Positions 1 through 12,000 of a stretch of DNA of 64,000 nucleotides are shown here, piece after piece. The translations under genes and the position numbers were made by a program. Numbering within the stretch: position 1 is the first letter of the stretch; every line of letters begins with the position of its first letter. Source of the DNA: Paenibacillus elgii NBRC 100335 (GTDB lineage: Bacteria > Bacillota > Bacilli > Paenibacillales > NBRC-103111); the NCBI RefSeq assembly GCF_004000865.1, contig NZ_BIMB01000003.1, positions 207,816 to 271,815 of the forward strand. The letters are read 5' to 3'. A model generated the notes under the pieces. It was not told the DNA's origin and did not search any database. It worked only from the letters and a program-made list of their open reading frames with translations.

Positions 1-3000
1 CCAGCGCATATTCCGCCACGAACAGCGCCGGCTGCGTCAGCCACGTCTCCTCCAGCCGTTCCGCTTCGAAGCCTTCTCTTCCCAGCAGCGCATCCCGCAC
101 GTCCATTCCGAGTTGCGGCATGAGCAGCTCGGCGCAGCGGTCCACCGTTTCCCGGTACACCGGCTCCTGCGTGTACAGCTCGGTGCCCATCCCGGCATAT
201 TGGCTCCCTTGTCCCGGAAAAGCGAAGACGACGGGACGCTCTCCCGCATCCGCCAGACCGGTGCGCACCGCTCTCGCGTCTTCGCCCCGCAGGGCGTTCA
301 GCGCCTGCTCCGCGCTACCGCACACGGCGCTCCAGCGATGACCGAACGCTTTGCGGCCCTGCTGCAGCGTGAAAGCTACGTCGGAGAGCTTCGCCGACGG
401 TTCCGCCTCCAGATGCGCCGCCAGCCGCTCGCGCATCGCCTGCAGCGCCGATGGCGTCCGGGCCGACAGCACCAGCACTTCCTCGGCCGCCGCAGCGTCG
501 GAAGCCCGCTGTGCAGGCGCTTCTTCCACGATGACGTGCGCGTTCGTCCCTCCGATGCCGAAGGAGCTGACCCCTGCCCGGCGGGGCTGTCCCGGACTGC
601 CGCCGTTCCACGGCCGGGCCCGGTCTACGACGTAAAACGGGCTGTTTGCCCAATCGACCGCCGGGTTGCCCTTCGTATAATGCAGACTTGCCGGCAGCAC
701 CCCATTGCGCAGCGACAGCGCAACCTTGATCAGGCTCGCCGCCCCGGCGGCCGCATCCAGATGCCCGACGTTCGTTTTGACCGAGCCGATCCCGCACCGG
801 GGTCCGTCTGCGGATGGGCCGAACACTTCGGTCAGCGCCGCCAGTTCGATCGGATCGCCCAGCGGCGTCCCTGTCCCGTGAGCCTCGACGTACGAGATGC
901 TCTCCGCTCCGATGCCCGCGGCGTCCAGCGCCATCCGGATCACTTCCGCTTGACCCCCGATGCTTGGGGCCGTATACCCGACCTTGCGTCCTCCGTCGTT
1001 GTTGATCGCCGATCCTTTGATCACCGCATGAACCGTATCCCCGTCCCGCAGCGCCTCGTCCCGCAGCTTGAGCACGACGACGCCCACGCCGCTTCCCGCA
1101 ACTGTCCCTTTCGCTTGGGCGTCAAACGCCCGGCAGTGTCCGTCCGGGGAGAAAATGCCGCCCTCGCGGTAAACATAACCCTGCTCGTGGGGCACGGTAA
1201 TCGTCGCGCCGCCTGCGATCGCCATCCCGCATTCACCGCGGGACAACGCTTGGCACGCAAGATGAACCGCCACCAGAGAAGTCGAGCAGGCTGTCTGTAC
1301 CGAGAGGCTCGGTCCCGTTAAATTCAATTTGTAGGCGGTACGCGTTGCAAGATGATCTTTATCGTTAGCGATGAGCGCTTGATAACCGGTTACCGGATCA
1401 GCGGGGTCGATATGGGGAAGCAGCCCAAACAGCAAGTATGTGCTAATGCCCGCCCCTGCATAAACGCCTACGGGAACGCCTCCTCCGGACGGATCGTACC
1501 CCGCCTTTTCCATTGCTTCCCAGGCGCATTCCAGAAACAACCGCTGCTGCGGATCAAGCATCTCCGCTTCCCTCGGACTGTAGCCGAAGAAGCCGGCGTC
1601 AAACCATTCGATGCCATCAATTGTACCCCGGGCCGGCACGTATTCCGGTCGGGTCAACAGCTCCCTTGGAAGACCGCTCGCTTCCAGCATGTCCGGCGTA
1701 AATCGGCGGATCGATTCGACCTCGTTCGCCAGATTGGTCCAGAACGACTCGATATCGGACGCCCCCGGAAATCTCCCCGACATGCCGATAATGGCGACCG
1801 CTTGTCCGCCGGGGTCAACCACCGCTTTTGGGACTGTCTGCTCCGCCCGATTTTCCGCCTCCTCCGTATTTTCCTTCGAAGAAGCAGTTAACCGCTGCGC
1901 CAACAAACGAACGGTCGGGTATTCGAACAATTCCAACAGTTCCATATCGGCGGACAGCTCGCTTCTTAGCCGGGCATGAACCTGGGTAAGCAGCAAGGAA
2001 TGGCCTCCGATATCGAAGAAATTGTCGTCAAGCCCGACGCTGCCCGTTCCCAGCAAGTCTTTCCAGATGGAAGCTACCGCACGCTCGACGGCGGTCTGAG
2101 GAAGCTGCTGCGCGGCGGTCCCTTGTGCCCGAACCTCCTCGGGAGCCGGAAGCCGCTGGCGGTCGACCTTCCCGTGCGGTGTCAGCGGCAGACGATCCAG
2201 CAAGACGACGTGCGATGGAACCATATACCGCGGAAGCCTTTGCTCGGCATATACGCGAACTTCCTGCGCATTCATCGGGGGTAGCGGAGTCATCCACCGT
2301 CTCACGACGGTTTCTTTGGGCTCACGGGTCGCATAAAGGTAGTAAATGTTCTGCGTCACGTCGAGAGACCAGTCTTTCTCCGCAATTACTTGAAACCCGT
2401 GCCGCTTCAGCAGCTCCATGACCCATTGGAGGCGATCGTTCACGTCATGAAGCTCCAGGACGACCTGTCCGATTTTCGGCCAATCTTCGGCATCAATCCC
2501 CTGGAGCACGGCAAGCTCCGCCTTCTCCACGTTGATCTTTAACAGGTCGATTCGCTCCACCCGATGCTCACGGATCACATCCGACAGCCTGCGGACGGGA
2601 ACGGTCAGCTGTACGCTCTTCAAACGGTCGTCCAGAATGGCCTCGACGGCATCGTCCAGCTCCCGCGAAGGTTTCTCGTTACGCCGGATGAAGGAGCGGA
2701 CCAGCTCCTTTTCTTCCTCTGTGTCCGTATGCAGCCCTGATAAGAAAGAGAATTTGGGATAAAAAGTAAACTCCGCCTCCCCTTCCTCCGCAGCGAGGGC
2801 ACAATCCATGATCGTGGCCTCCGCCCCGTACAAGCGGGCGTTTAGAATCGTCAATTCCCGCACGTACGGATTCGGTTCGAAGGCAAAAATGCGAACGCCC
2901 GGCGCTTGCATGTGCGCCTGCAGAGTAAACATTCCGATATTGGCGCCTACGTCAAAAATCACGTGGCCTTCGTCAACCGAAATGCCGTGACGAAGATAAG

Positions 3001-6000
3001 CCAGATTTTCAAAAATATCGCGGTACAAAAAATTCGTCTCGTTTTTATTCAGCTGCACCACGGCCAAGCCGTTATTCAGCAGATGGCGCGTATGTCCAGA
3101 AGCCATCGGCGCACGCTGGACCGAAGGCACGACATAGGCGGCCAAAGCAGGCTGTCCCGCTTCGTCTTCGCGGACCATGACGCACGCTTGCTCGATATCC
3201 GGATGACCGGCAAGCACGGATTCGATTTCCTCGGGCTCGATTCGAAACCCCCGGATTTTGACTTGGAAGTCGGTCCGGCCCAAATAAGCGAACGATCCGT
3301 CGGCCCGCCGTTTTCCGATATCTCCGGTCCGGTACATCCGGGCGCCTTCCTGAGCGGAAAAGCGGTCCGGCCAAAATTTCTCCGCTGTCAAATCCGGACG
3401 GCCCAGGTAGCCTTCGGATACGCCGGAGCCGCCGATCCAGATCTCGCCGGGAATTCCTAGCGGAACCGGCTTTTGACGGGAATCGAGCAAATAAATCGCG
3501 ACGTTGCGCAGCGGGCGGCCGAGCGATGGAAGCTCGCTTTCCCGAATCCGGCAAACGGTGGCATCTACCGTGCATTCCGTCGGTCCGTATAAGTTGTAAA
3601 ACTCGATGCCTTTGGCTTCCCGCATCGCCTGCCATGTCGACTCCTCGATCGGCTCCCCGCCGATCAGCCCCAGCAGCGGGCGCGTTCCCTGACGCTCCAG
3701 CAGCCCGAACTGCATCAGCAGGCGGCATTGCGAAGGGGTACAGTCAAAAGCGTCGATCTCCTGTTCCCGAAGGTAAGCCACGAAAGCCGCGCCGTCCAAC
3801 CGAATGTCCTCCGGGATGATATGTAAGGTGCGGCCCCGGAGCAACTGAATAATTTGTTTCACCGACGTATCGAACGATAAGGAGCCGTTCACCACTACTT
3901 GCCCTACTCCCGGATGATGGCGGTAAATCGCTTCCTCCAGGGCCTCACCTAAATGAAACAAGGAGCGGTGCGTGACGACAACCCCGCGGGGCTGGCCTGT
4001 CGAGCCCGAGGTATAGATCACGTAGACCGGATCTTCCGGCCTAGCCAAGCTTTCCGGGTTATGCTCCGGTTCTTCAGCCAGTGAGGCTTCCCCGGCCCCT
4101 AAATAAATTCTGACCGCCAAACTGCCGTCCATTTTGCCTGCCGAAGCCTCGTCGGTCAAAATCACACTCGGGGAAGCGTCTTGAAGCATATAATGGATGC
4201 GTTCCTCCGGGTACGAAGGATCGATCGGCACATAGGCGCCGCCGGCTTTTACGATTCCGATCAAGCCTACGATCGCTTCGATCGAACGTCCGACGCACAG
4301 ACCTACCCGCACTCCGCGATCTACGCCATGCTTCCGCAAACGATGAGCCAAGCGATTCGCGCGGCAGTTCAGTTCCCGGAACGTCAGCCGCTCGTTTTTG
4401 CAGACGAGAGCTGTTCTGCCGGGATGTGCTTCAGCCGCCGCTTCAAACAGCTCCGGGAACGTGCGTTCCTGCGTCCAAGCGGCCCCGGTCGCATTCCATT
4501 CCTCCAGCATCCGGTGCTCGGCGGGTGTGAGCAGCGGCAGCTCGGAAAGAGGAGCTTGCGGATTGTGAACGATTCCCTCCAACAGCACTTCCAAATGCCC
4601 AATCATCCGGCGGATGGTGGACGAATCGAACAAATCCGTCGCATACTCAAGGGCCCCCTCTAATCCGCGCTCCGTGGAAGTCAGCAGGAGCACAATATCG
4701 AAGCGGGAAGTGCCGAGCGGAATATGGATCGACGAAGTCCGCAGCCCGGGCAACCGGATCAAGGAAGACGACACTGTCTCGAATAAGAAAAGCACCTGGA
4801 AAAGGGGAGAATGGCTTCTGCTCCGCTCCGGCTGGACTTCCTCCACCAGCTTGTCGAAAGGAAAGTCCTGATGGTCGAACGCTTCGACCGCAGTGTCGCG
4901 CACCCGTTCCAGCAATTCAAGAAAAGTCGGGTCTCCCGATACCTGTGTGCGCATCACCAGTGTGTTCATAAAAGTGCCGATTACTTTTTCCAGACCGGTG
5001 ATCCCGCGTGTGGACACCGGAGTGGCCAGCACAATTTCATCCTGCGACGTATATCTTGCCAAGAGCACGTTCACGGCTGTCAATACGGTCATGAACGTTG
5101 TCACGCCCTGTTGGCGGCTCAAAGCAGTCAGCGCCTCGGCCAGCGAAGCCGGAAAGACGAAAGTTTCCATGTCCCCCTTGAAGCTCTGCCGGGCCGGACG
5201 CGGATGGTCCGTAGGCAGCTCCAGGGGAGGCAGCTGGGCCAGCTTTTGATGCCAGTACGTCCGCTGGGCCTGCAAAGCATCCGTCTCCACCCAGCGGCGC
5301 TGCCAATAAGCGAAATCCGCATATTGAATTTCCAGATCGGACAGCGGCGACGCCTCCCCCGCTGAAAATGCCCCGTACAGCTCCGAAAGCTCGCTGCCCA
5401 GAATGCCCATCGACCATCCGTCGGTTACAAGATGGTGCAGATTTAACGCAAGGATGTACGCTTCGTCCTCCAGCCGGATCAGCTTCGAACGAATGAGCGG
5501 TCCCGATGCGATGTCAAAAGGACGGCGCGCCTCTTGTACGGCCAATTCCAGCGCACGGCGCTCGCGCCGTTCCGCCGGCTCCTCCCTGAGGTCCGTACGC
5601 TCCAATTTCAACAGCATCGATTCCGCAATATGCTGCACCGGCTTCCCGTTCGAAGACGGAAACGTCGCCCGCAGCGCTTCATGCCGCCGGATGATTTCGT
5701 TCAAGCAGCGCTCCAGTATGTCGGCATCCAGCGCCCCTTCGATCCGGACGGTCATCGGCACGTTGTATGAGATATTGGTAGGGTCCATCTGCTGCATAAA
5801 CCACAGTCTCTGTTGAGCGAAGGAAAGCGGCATTTCGCCATGACGGGCTATCGGGGCAAGCGGCAGGCCCGACAGCCCGCCGCCGCCTTTTTCCCCGAGC
5901 AGGTAAGCCAGCAGCATATCCTTGTGAGCCTGAAGCTCGGTGCGCAGCTCCGGCGTTAGTGTCCCTTTGGGCGCCCGAAACCGCAATTTTCCTTCTTCGG

Positions 6001-6073
6001 CCCATAGCTCGATACCCCGTTCGCGGAAACGGTCTACTATGTCGCGTATATGGCTTGTATTGGTATCGTTCAT
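1..6073 (-). CDS. Hybrid NRPS-PKS protein: TubC docking-C-A(MT)-PCP-KS-AT..., 3' end off window
   Basis: Reading starts at ATG 6073, which overlaps the TGA of the upstream NRPS gene (ATGA), so the two are translationally coupled. The order visible is: a TubC-type N-terminal docking domain (residues 1-65, with LWAEEGKLRFRAPKG); a condensation domain (HHLVTDGW near 5425); an adenylation domain (YVIYTSGSTG near 4000, NLYGPTE near 3580, YRTGD near 3320); an FkbM-type methyltransferase inserted between A8 and A9 (about 3110-2330, VIFDVGANIG); a carrier protein (FDIGGHSLL near 2005); a ketosynthase (about 1800-500, TACSTS at 1276-1293, HGTGTPLGDP, KTNVGHLDAAAG); and the start of an acyltransferase (FPGQGSQYAGMG near 200), cut by the window edge. 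The specificity residues, read by eye against GrsA, give about DTKDLGLVDK, which resembles Glu codes; this is inference. It should add an amino acid to the thiazole-bearing chain and pass it to a polyketide step. Confidence 0.93.
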   Translation of the reverse strand, partial: MNDTNTSHIRDIVDRFRERGIELWAEEGKLRFRAPKGTLTPELRTELQAHKDMLLAYLLGEKGGGGLSGLPLAPIARHGEMPLSFAQQRLWFMQQMDPTNISYNVPMTVRIEGALDADILERCLNEIIRRHEALRATFPSSNGKPVQHIAESMLLKLERTDLREEPAERRERRALELAVQEARRPFDIASGPLIRSKLIRLEDEAYILALNLHHLVTDGWSMGILGSELSELYGAFSAGEASPLSDLEIQYADFAYWQRRWVETDALQAQRTYWHQKLAQLPPLELPTDHPRPARQSFKGDMETFVFPASLAEALTALSRQQGVTTFMTVLTAVNVLLARYTSQDEIVLATPVSTRGITGLEKVIGTFMNTLVMRTQVSGDPTFLELLERVRDTAVEAFDHQDFPFDKLVEEVQPERSRSHSPLFQVLFLFETVSSSLIRLPGLRTSSIHIPLGTSRFDIVLLLTSTERGLEGALEYATDLFDSSTIRRMIGHLEVLLEGIVHNPQAPLSELPLLTPAEHRMLEEWNATGAAWTQERTFPELFEAAAEAHPGRTALVCKNERLTFRELNCRANRLAHRLRKHGVDRGVRVGLCVGRSIEAIVGLIGIVKAGGAYVPIDPSYPEERIHYMLQDASPSVILTDEASAGKMDGSLAVRIYLGAGEASLAEEPEHNPESLARPEDPVYVIYTSGSTGQPRGVVVTHRSLFHLGEALEEAIYRHHPGVGQVVVNGSLSFDTSVKQIIQLLRGRTLHIIPEDIRLDGAAFVAYLREQEIDAFDCTPSQCRLLMQFGLLERQGTRPLLGLIGGEPIEESTWQAMREAKGIEFYNLYGPTECTVDATVCRIRESELPSLGRPLRNVAIYLLDSRQKPVPLGIPGEIWIGGSGVSEGYLGRPDLTAEKFWPDRFSAQEGARMYRTGDIGKRRADGSFAYLGRTDFQVKIRGFRIEPEEIESVLAGHPDIEQACVMVREDEAGQPALAAYVVPSVQRAPMASGHTRHLLNNGLAVVQLNKNETNFLYRDIFENLAYLRHGISVDEGHVIFDVGANIGMFTLQAHMQAPGVRIFAFEPNPYVRELTILNARLYGAEATIMDCALAAEEGEAEFTFYPKFSFLSGLHTDTEEEKELVRSFIRRNEKPSRELDDAVEAILDDRLKSVQLTVPVRRLSDVIREHRVERIDLLKINVEKAELAVLQGIDAEDWPKIGQVVLELHDVNDRLQWVMELLKRHGFQVIAEKDWSLDVTQNIYYLYATREPKETVVRRWMTPLPPMNAQEVRVYAEQRLPRYMVPSHVVLLDRLPLTPHGKVDRQRLPAPEEVRAQGTAAQQLPQTAVERAVASIWKDLLGTGSVGLDDNFFDIGGHSLLLTQVHARLRSELSADMELLELFEYPTVRLLAQRLTASSKENTEEAENRAEQTVPKAVVDPGGQAVAIIGMSGRFPGASDIESFWTNLANEVESIRRFTPDMLEASGLPRELLTRPEYVPARGTIDGIEWFDAGFFGYSPREAEMLDPQQRLFLECAWEAMEKAGYDPSGGGVPVGVYAGAGISTYLLFGLLPHIDPADPVTGYQALIANDKDHLATRTAYKLNLTGPSLSVQTACSTSLVAVHLACQALSRGECGMAIAGGATITVPHEQGYVYREGGIFSPDGHCRAFDAQAKGTVAGSGVGVVVLKLRDEALRDGDTVHAVIKGSAINNDGGRKVGYTAPSIGGQAEVIRMALDAAGIGAESISYVEAHGTGTPLGDPIELAALTEVFGPSADGPRCGIGSVKTNVGHLDAAAGAASLIKVALSLRNGVLPASLHYTKGNPAVDWANSPFYVVDRARPWNGGSPGQPRRAGVSSFGIGGTNAHVIVEEAPAQRASDAAAAEEVLVLSARTPSALQAMRERLAAHLEAEPSAKLSDVAFTLQQGRKAFGHRWSAVCGSAEQALNALRGEDARAVRTGLADAGERPVVFAFPGQGSQYAGMGTELYTQEPVYRETVDRCAELLMPQLGMDVRDALLGREGFEAERLEETWLTQPALFVAEYAL

Positions 6074-9000
6074 TCCAGCACGCCTTCCTCCCAATCGTTT
6101 TCGTTCCCGTCCTCTTCCAGACGGCTGGTCCGGACTTCCGGCACACCGCCGAGCAGGGAATGCACCAGCACATGCCGGTCTTTCAATTTGAACACCCCAC
6201 GAATGGAAGCAAAATCGATCGTGCCGACCGGATGCAGACCAAGCCCTGCCGCCGCCGCCTCAGACATGAGCAGTTGCCCCATATAACCCGCTTCCAGAGT
6301 GCATAGACGCTCGGCCTGATCTCCGTACATCGGTCCGATCGCGTCCAGATCGGCGATCAGGAATACCGAGAAGGCCGCCTGCTCGAATACGGGCTGGTAG
6401 ACGAACGGGACGTGAATGTCTTTGCTGAACCGGGCTTCCGGCGACAGAAGCAGCAGCCTGTTCTTGGATGGATCGTAATAATACACGCCTTCATCCAAGC
6501 CTTCTATGCGTTCGCCGTGAACGTACAAGTACGTCTGGACCGCATAAAGCTCGCCAAAGGATGGATGCTGCCGAACGCCTTTACCGTGCGAATCATCGTG
6601 GCGCAGCGCTTGCAGCAATCCCGCCAATCGGCCAAAAGGCATCGGCTCCTGAGCATAATAACGGCACGGCTCCAGCGCAACGAATTCGGCCGCTGTTTCT
6701 TCGCTAGGGCAGGCCGTCAAGTCGATCGCCGGGGCGTACGGTTCCGAACGCAGCCAGTGGCGGCGCTGTTTGAAACGTTCGCGTTCTTCGGGATCTACGA
6801 TCACTTCGTACGAAGCGGCGAAGGATTCCATTGGTGTCCGCTCGGCGGCCGGCCGAGGCAGTTTGCTTGCGTCCGCTGCATGGTTATGCATTCGGGCCAC
6901 ATACGATTGCGTCACATCGCCGACCGTCGGACGACGGTAAAATTCATCGAATTTCATTCGCAAGCCGAACGCTTTCTCCAAAGCATTGGCCATTCGAACG
7001 ACATCCATCGAGGTAACGCCGATCGCCAGAAGATTGGTGTCCTCCGCCAAATCGTCGAGTTGCAAGGACGCTTTGACAATCGCCATAATTCGTTCTCGAT
7101 CCGTTACGTTCTCCCCGCGTGCTTCCGTTCCGGAGGTCTGACCGGACATTTCGGGACTAGGCAGCGCCTTGACATCCAGCTTCCCGTTTGCGGTCATCGG
7201 CCACTGCTCCAGAATGAAGACGGCAGCAGGAACCATATAATCCGGAAGCTTGCCGCTCAGAAATGTCCGCAGGTGTTGGCCGTCGATCTTATGCAGTTCG
7301 CTGGAGTGAAGCAGCACGTAACCTACAACCGCGGCATCGCCGGACGGCCCCCGTTTTACCGCCACAAACGCTTCCTTGACGGCCTCATGCCCCCGCAGCG
7401 CTTGCTCGATCTCGCCAAGCTCGATTCGATAGCCTCGGATTTTGACCTGGGCATCCTCGCGTCCCAGAAACTCAAGATCGCCGCTTGGCAAATAACGCGC
7501 CAGGTCTCCCGTCCGATACAAGCGTTCCCCCGTTGCCGGATGCCGAAGGAAGCTGGAAGCCGTTTTGTCCGCATCGCGCCAATATTCGCGAGCTAATCCG
7601 ACCCCGCCGATGTACAGGTGCCCCGGCACCCAGACGGGACGATGCTCCAGCTTCTCGTCAAGAACATAGAGCCGCTGGTTCGCCATCGGACGGCCGTACG
7701 GGATGCTTCGCCAAGCCGGATCGACCGTTCCGATGGGATACAGAACCGACCAAATCGAAGCTTCCGTCGCTCCTCCCAGGCTCACGATCTCCACGCCCGG
7801 CGCGGCGATTGCACGAATTCTTTCCGGCAAACCGACCGGAATCCAGTCACCGCTCAGCATAATCAGCCTCAGGCAATCCGGTAACCGCCGCGACGTCGCA
7901 GCCGCATAATCGACCAGCAGCCCCAACAAGGCCGGAACCGAGTTCCAGACGGTAACCTGACATTCATGCATCCGCTCCAGCCAATGGGCCGGATCTTTCA
8001 GACCGCCGACAGACGGATAGACGACAGTACCGCCCGCTTGGAGCAGGCCGGCCAGATCGAATACCGATAAGTCGAAGCTTAACGAAGAGAGTGCCAACAC
8101 CCGGTCTTGCGCACCGATCCGTAAGCGGGAACGTAAATCCTCCAGCGTATTTCTGGCGCTTCCGTGCGTAATGGCGACGCCTTTAGGCATCCCGGTCGAT
8201 CCGGACGTGTAAATAATGTAGGCCAAATCATCTTCCGAGGCCGCCGTCATCGCCTCAGACTTGGGAGCTTCATCCGCATGAGGCTTCGGTCCGTCTACAC
8301 AATATCGTTCTACCCCGTCCGGCCATTGGACGGTGGTATCTACCTTCGATTGCGTAATGGCAAAACGAACTTCTCCGCTCTCCAGCAGCAGACGGATACG
8401 CTCCGCCGGCAGCCCCGGATCGATAGGCAGATAAGGAGCATGTGCGCGCAAAATTCCAAGGACGGCCGCCGCTTGCTCCCACCCTTTCTCCATCACCACC
8501 GCCACGGGACGATTCGGCACTGCCCCACGGCCGATAAGCCAGTCGGCCAGGCTGTCCGCAAGTCGCGCCAGCTCACCGTAGGTCAGTGTCATCCCCGGGG
8601 CCAGCACGGCCGCGTCTTCCGGGTGAAGGGACGCCTGCTCGAAGAACGGCTCGTGAAGCAGGCCGCGGGGCAGTTCCGTCTCTGTCGCATTGACGCTGCC
8701 AATCCGCTCCAGTTGACTCGCGGGCGCCAATGGCCCGACAGGCTCGCTCCACGCCTCCGCCTCATCCGTCAACCGTCTGAGCAGCGAACAATAGGCTGCA
8801 AACATATCGTCGATCATTTCCGGCGGGAACATGTCCTCCGCTACGTCCCAATGGAAGCGCAGCATGCCGGCATCCTCGTATACCTGATGATCCAGATACA
8901 CTTGCGGGGTTTGGCTGACCCCGTACACCACTTCGCCCAAGCCCCTCATCACGGAGGCATCCAGGCCATCCGTCTTCGTCAAGGTGCTCGTAAAAACTAC

Positions 9001-12000
9001 CGGCATCGCCGCACTGGAGCTGTCGAGATTGGCGCGAGCGTAATCGCGCAGCACTTGAATGCCGCTGTAGGAGCGATGCTCAAGATCTTCCCACAGCTGC
9101 TGTTGAATGGTCTTCACCCTTGTCCCGAACGCAGCCTGGCCGGAATAGTTCACCTCAAGCAGCGTTAAAGTCGTAAAATCGCCGACGATCCGGTTCACAT
9201 CCGGATGCAAAGGAAGCCGGTTGAACAGCGTTAAATTGATCGTAAATCTCGGTTTTTTGCTCCAGGCGGCCAGCACTTCGCTGAAGGCTCCCAGCAAAAT
9301 CGCCGAAGGCGTAACGGCAAAACGTCCGCCATACCCGCAGAGCCTGCGCCAATCTTCCGGGCTAAGGAAGGCTGCCAGACGGCGAAACCTCGGCGCCTGC
9401 AAGGAACCTGCCGAGCGGGCAAGCGGCAGCTCCGGCGCCGGCGGCAGCTCGGGAACCCGGGCCGCCCAATAAGCTTTTGAACGCGTATACGCTTCGGACT
9501 CGAGCACCTGCCGCTCGGCCAGTACGTAGTCGCGGAATGTCAACCCCAGCGGAGGCAGGGTTGCCTGCGGATCGCGCATAAGCTGATTGAGCTCCTGAAG
9601 CAGAACGTACCAGCTTTGCGCGTCCCCGATTAAAAGATCCACGCTGAAATGCAGGCGGAGTCTCTCGTTGGCAAGAAGCGTCGCACTGATATCGAAAAGC
9701 GGGTAGCGATCGGCCGGAGCATGGCGATGGGAAAGCTCGCTCCGGATCTCGAGAAGCTCGCGATCCGCCTCTTCCGGAAGCAGATGGCGCAAATCCCGGC
9801 AGTTGACTTCATAAGGCGGGACTTCCCGAACAATCTGCTGCATGCCGTCGGTGCGGACAATGGCCCGCATCATCGGATGACGGCGGATCAGCACGTTCAA
9901 GGCTTGATTCAAGCGTAAAATGGAAAGTGCCGAGGCATCGATTTCGATATAAAGGTGCGCTCCTACATTGCCCAGTTCAAAGTCTGCGCTGCGGCCGATC
10001 CAATAAGCCTGCTGCACCTCATTGAGCGGGAACGGCTCGTACAAATGCTCCGCATACGGAACAACCGGTTGCCAAGCATCTCCCCCGGAAGGCTCGGGCG
10101 ACCCGGAACAAGACTCTGCAGCCGCAGTCGTATCCAGGCAGGCCGACAGCTCGGCAATCGTCGGCGCCGTGATCAACTGGCGCAGCGCACATTCGACCTT
10201 TAAAACCTCCCGAATTTGGGCAACCAGCCGAATGGCCAGCAGAGAGTGTCCGCCCAATTCAAAAAAGCTGTCCTCGATTCCGATCTCCTCGGTCCCGAGC
10301 AGTTCGCTCCAGATGCGGACCAACGTCCGCTCCAGAGCTGTCCGGGGAGCTGTTCGGGGCTTGTCCTTGTCCCATTGCACGGCGTCGGGCGAAGGCAGAG
10401 AGCCGCGATCGGTCTTTCCGTTGCTGAGCAGCGGAATACGCTCCAGCTCGATGAACAAGGAAGGAATCATATACACCGGTAAAGCTTGCCGGATATGTTC
10501 GCGCAGATCGGCAACCGATACCGTTGCACCCGGCTCCCTCACCCAATACGCGATAAGTCTGGAGCTGCCCGACGCATCGGGCTGCGCGATCAGGACGGCG
10601 TCGCGCACGCTCTCATGCTGCCCCAAGACGGCTTCGATCTCTCCCAACTCGATTCGGAAGCCCCGGACCTTCACCTGATAGTCGGTGCGCCCGAGGAACT
10701 CCAGCGCACCGTCCGCCCGGAAGCGTGCCAGATCGCCGGTACGATACAAGCGGGCTCCTGGTGTGTCTGTATACGGATCGGGCAAAAAACGTTCCTTCGT
10801 CAGTTCTTCCCGATTCCAATAACCGCGGGCTACCCCTACTCCGCCGATGTACAGTTCCCCGGTCACCCCGACCGGCACACGATGGCCTTGGGCATCCAGT
10901 ACGTACATTTGCATATTGGCAATGGGTCGTCCGATCGGCACTTCCGATTCGCCCTTCGAACATTCCCACCAGCTGGCTTCGACGGCGGCTTCCGTCGGTC
11001 CGTAAAGATTGATCAAGCGGACGCCGAGCCTTTCCATACCATCCTGCGCGATGTCCGGAGCGAGCGCTTCGCCTGTGCAATAGACCTGCTTAAGCGAGGC
11101 GCAGCGGCTCAAATCCCGTTCTTGCAGGAAAATCCGCAGCATGGATGGCACGAAGTGAGCCACGGTGATCCCATGCTTTGCGATGAAATCAACCAGGTAC
11201 GCGCTGTCCGCGTGTCCGCCCGGTCTGGCGATCATCAACCGCGCACCCGTAATTAACGGCCAGAACAATTCCCAGATGGAGACGTCAAACGTGTACGGCG
11301 TTTTTTGGATGACTCGGTCGTCGGACTCCAGCCGGAACGTTTCAAGCATCCAGTGCATTCGGTTGCAAATTCCCCGGTGTTCGTTCATGACCCCTTTGGG
11401 CTTGCCCGTCGAACCGGACGTATAAATGACATAAGCCAAATGCTCCGGCCTCACGCCGGACTCCGGCGGCAGTACGCTTTCCTGCGAAATCTTGTCCTTC
11501 CATTCGGTATCGAGCGCAACGACAGGCACTCCCGTTTCCGGCAGTCCGGTTAACAAATGCGATTGCGTAAGAAGGATAGGCACTTGCGAGTCTTCCATCA
11601 TAAAGCGGATGCGATCCGGCGGATAATCCGGGCCGATCGGTACATACGCTCCGCCCGCCTTAAGCGTGCCCAGAATGCCGATAACAAGCTCGATCGAACG
11701 GTCCAGAAGCAGCCCTACTGTCCGTTCCGGTCCGATTCCTCTCCCTCTCAGATGGTGGGCCAACTGATTGCTTCGCTGCTCCAGCTCCAGATAGGTCAGC
11801 CTCTTGCCTTCAAACTCGAGGGCTACGGCATCCGGCGTGCGGCGAACCTGAGCCTCGAACAGTTCATGAAGCAGCCAAGGACCGTCATAATCGGACGACG
11901 TGGCGTTCCAGGTGCGAAAATGAGTCAGTTCCTCTTCGCTTAGCAGCGGCAGTTCACTTATAGGCAGATCGGCGTTCCATGCAATCGCCGTAAGCAGCGT

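Noticed and set aside
113..1321. A 400-codon open frame on the plus strand opposite the ketosynthase.
   Set aside because: It is rich in Arg, Pro and Ala, has no family likeness or ribosome binding site, and mirrors the high-GC coding bias of the KS gene on the other strand.
6412..9168. Several long plus-strand open frames opposite the Cys module of the NRPS.
   Set aside because: They are antisense shadows of the clearly coding minus strand and show no recognisable domain.
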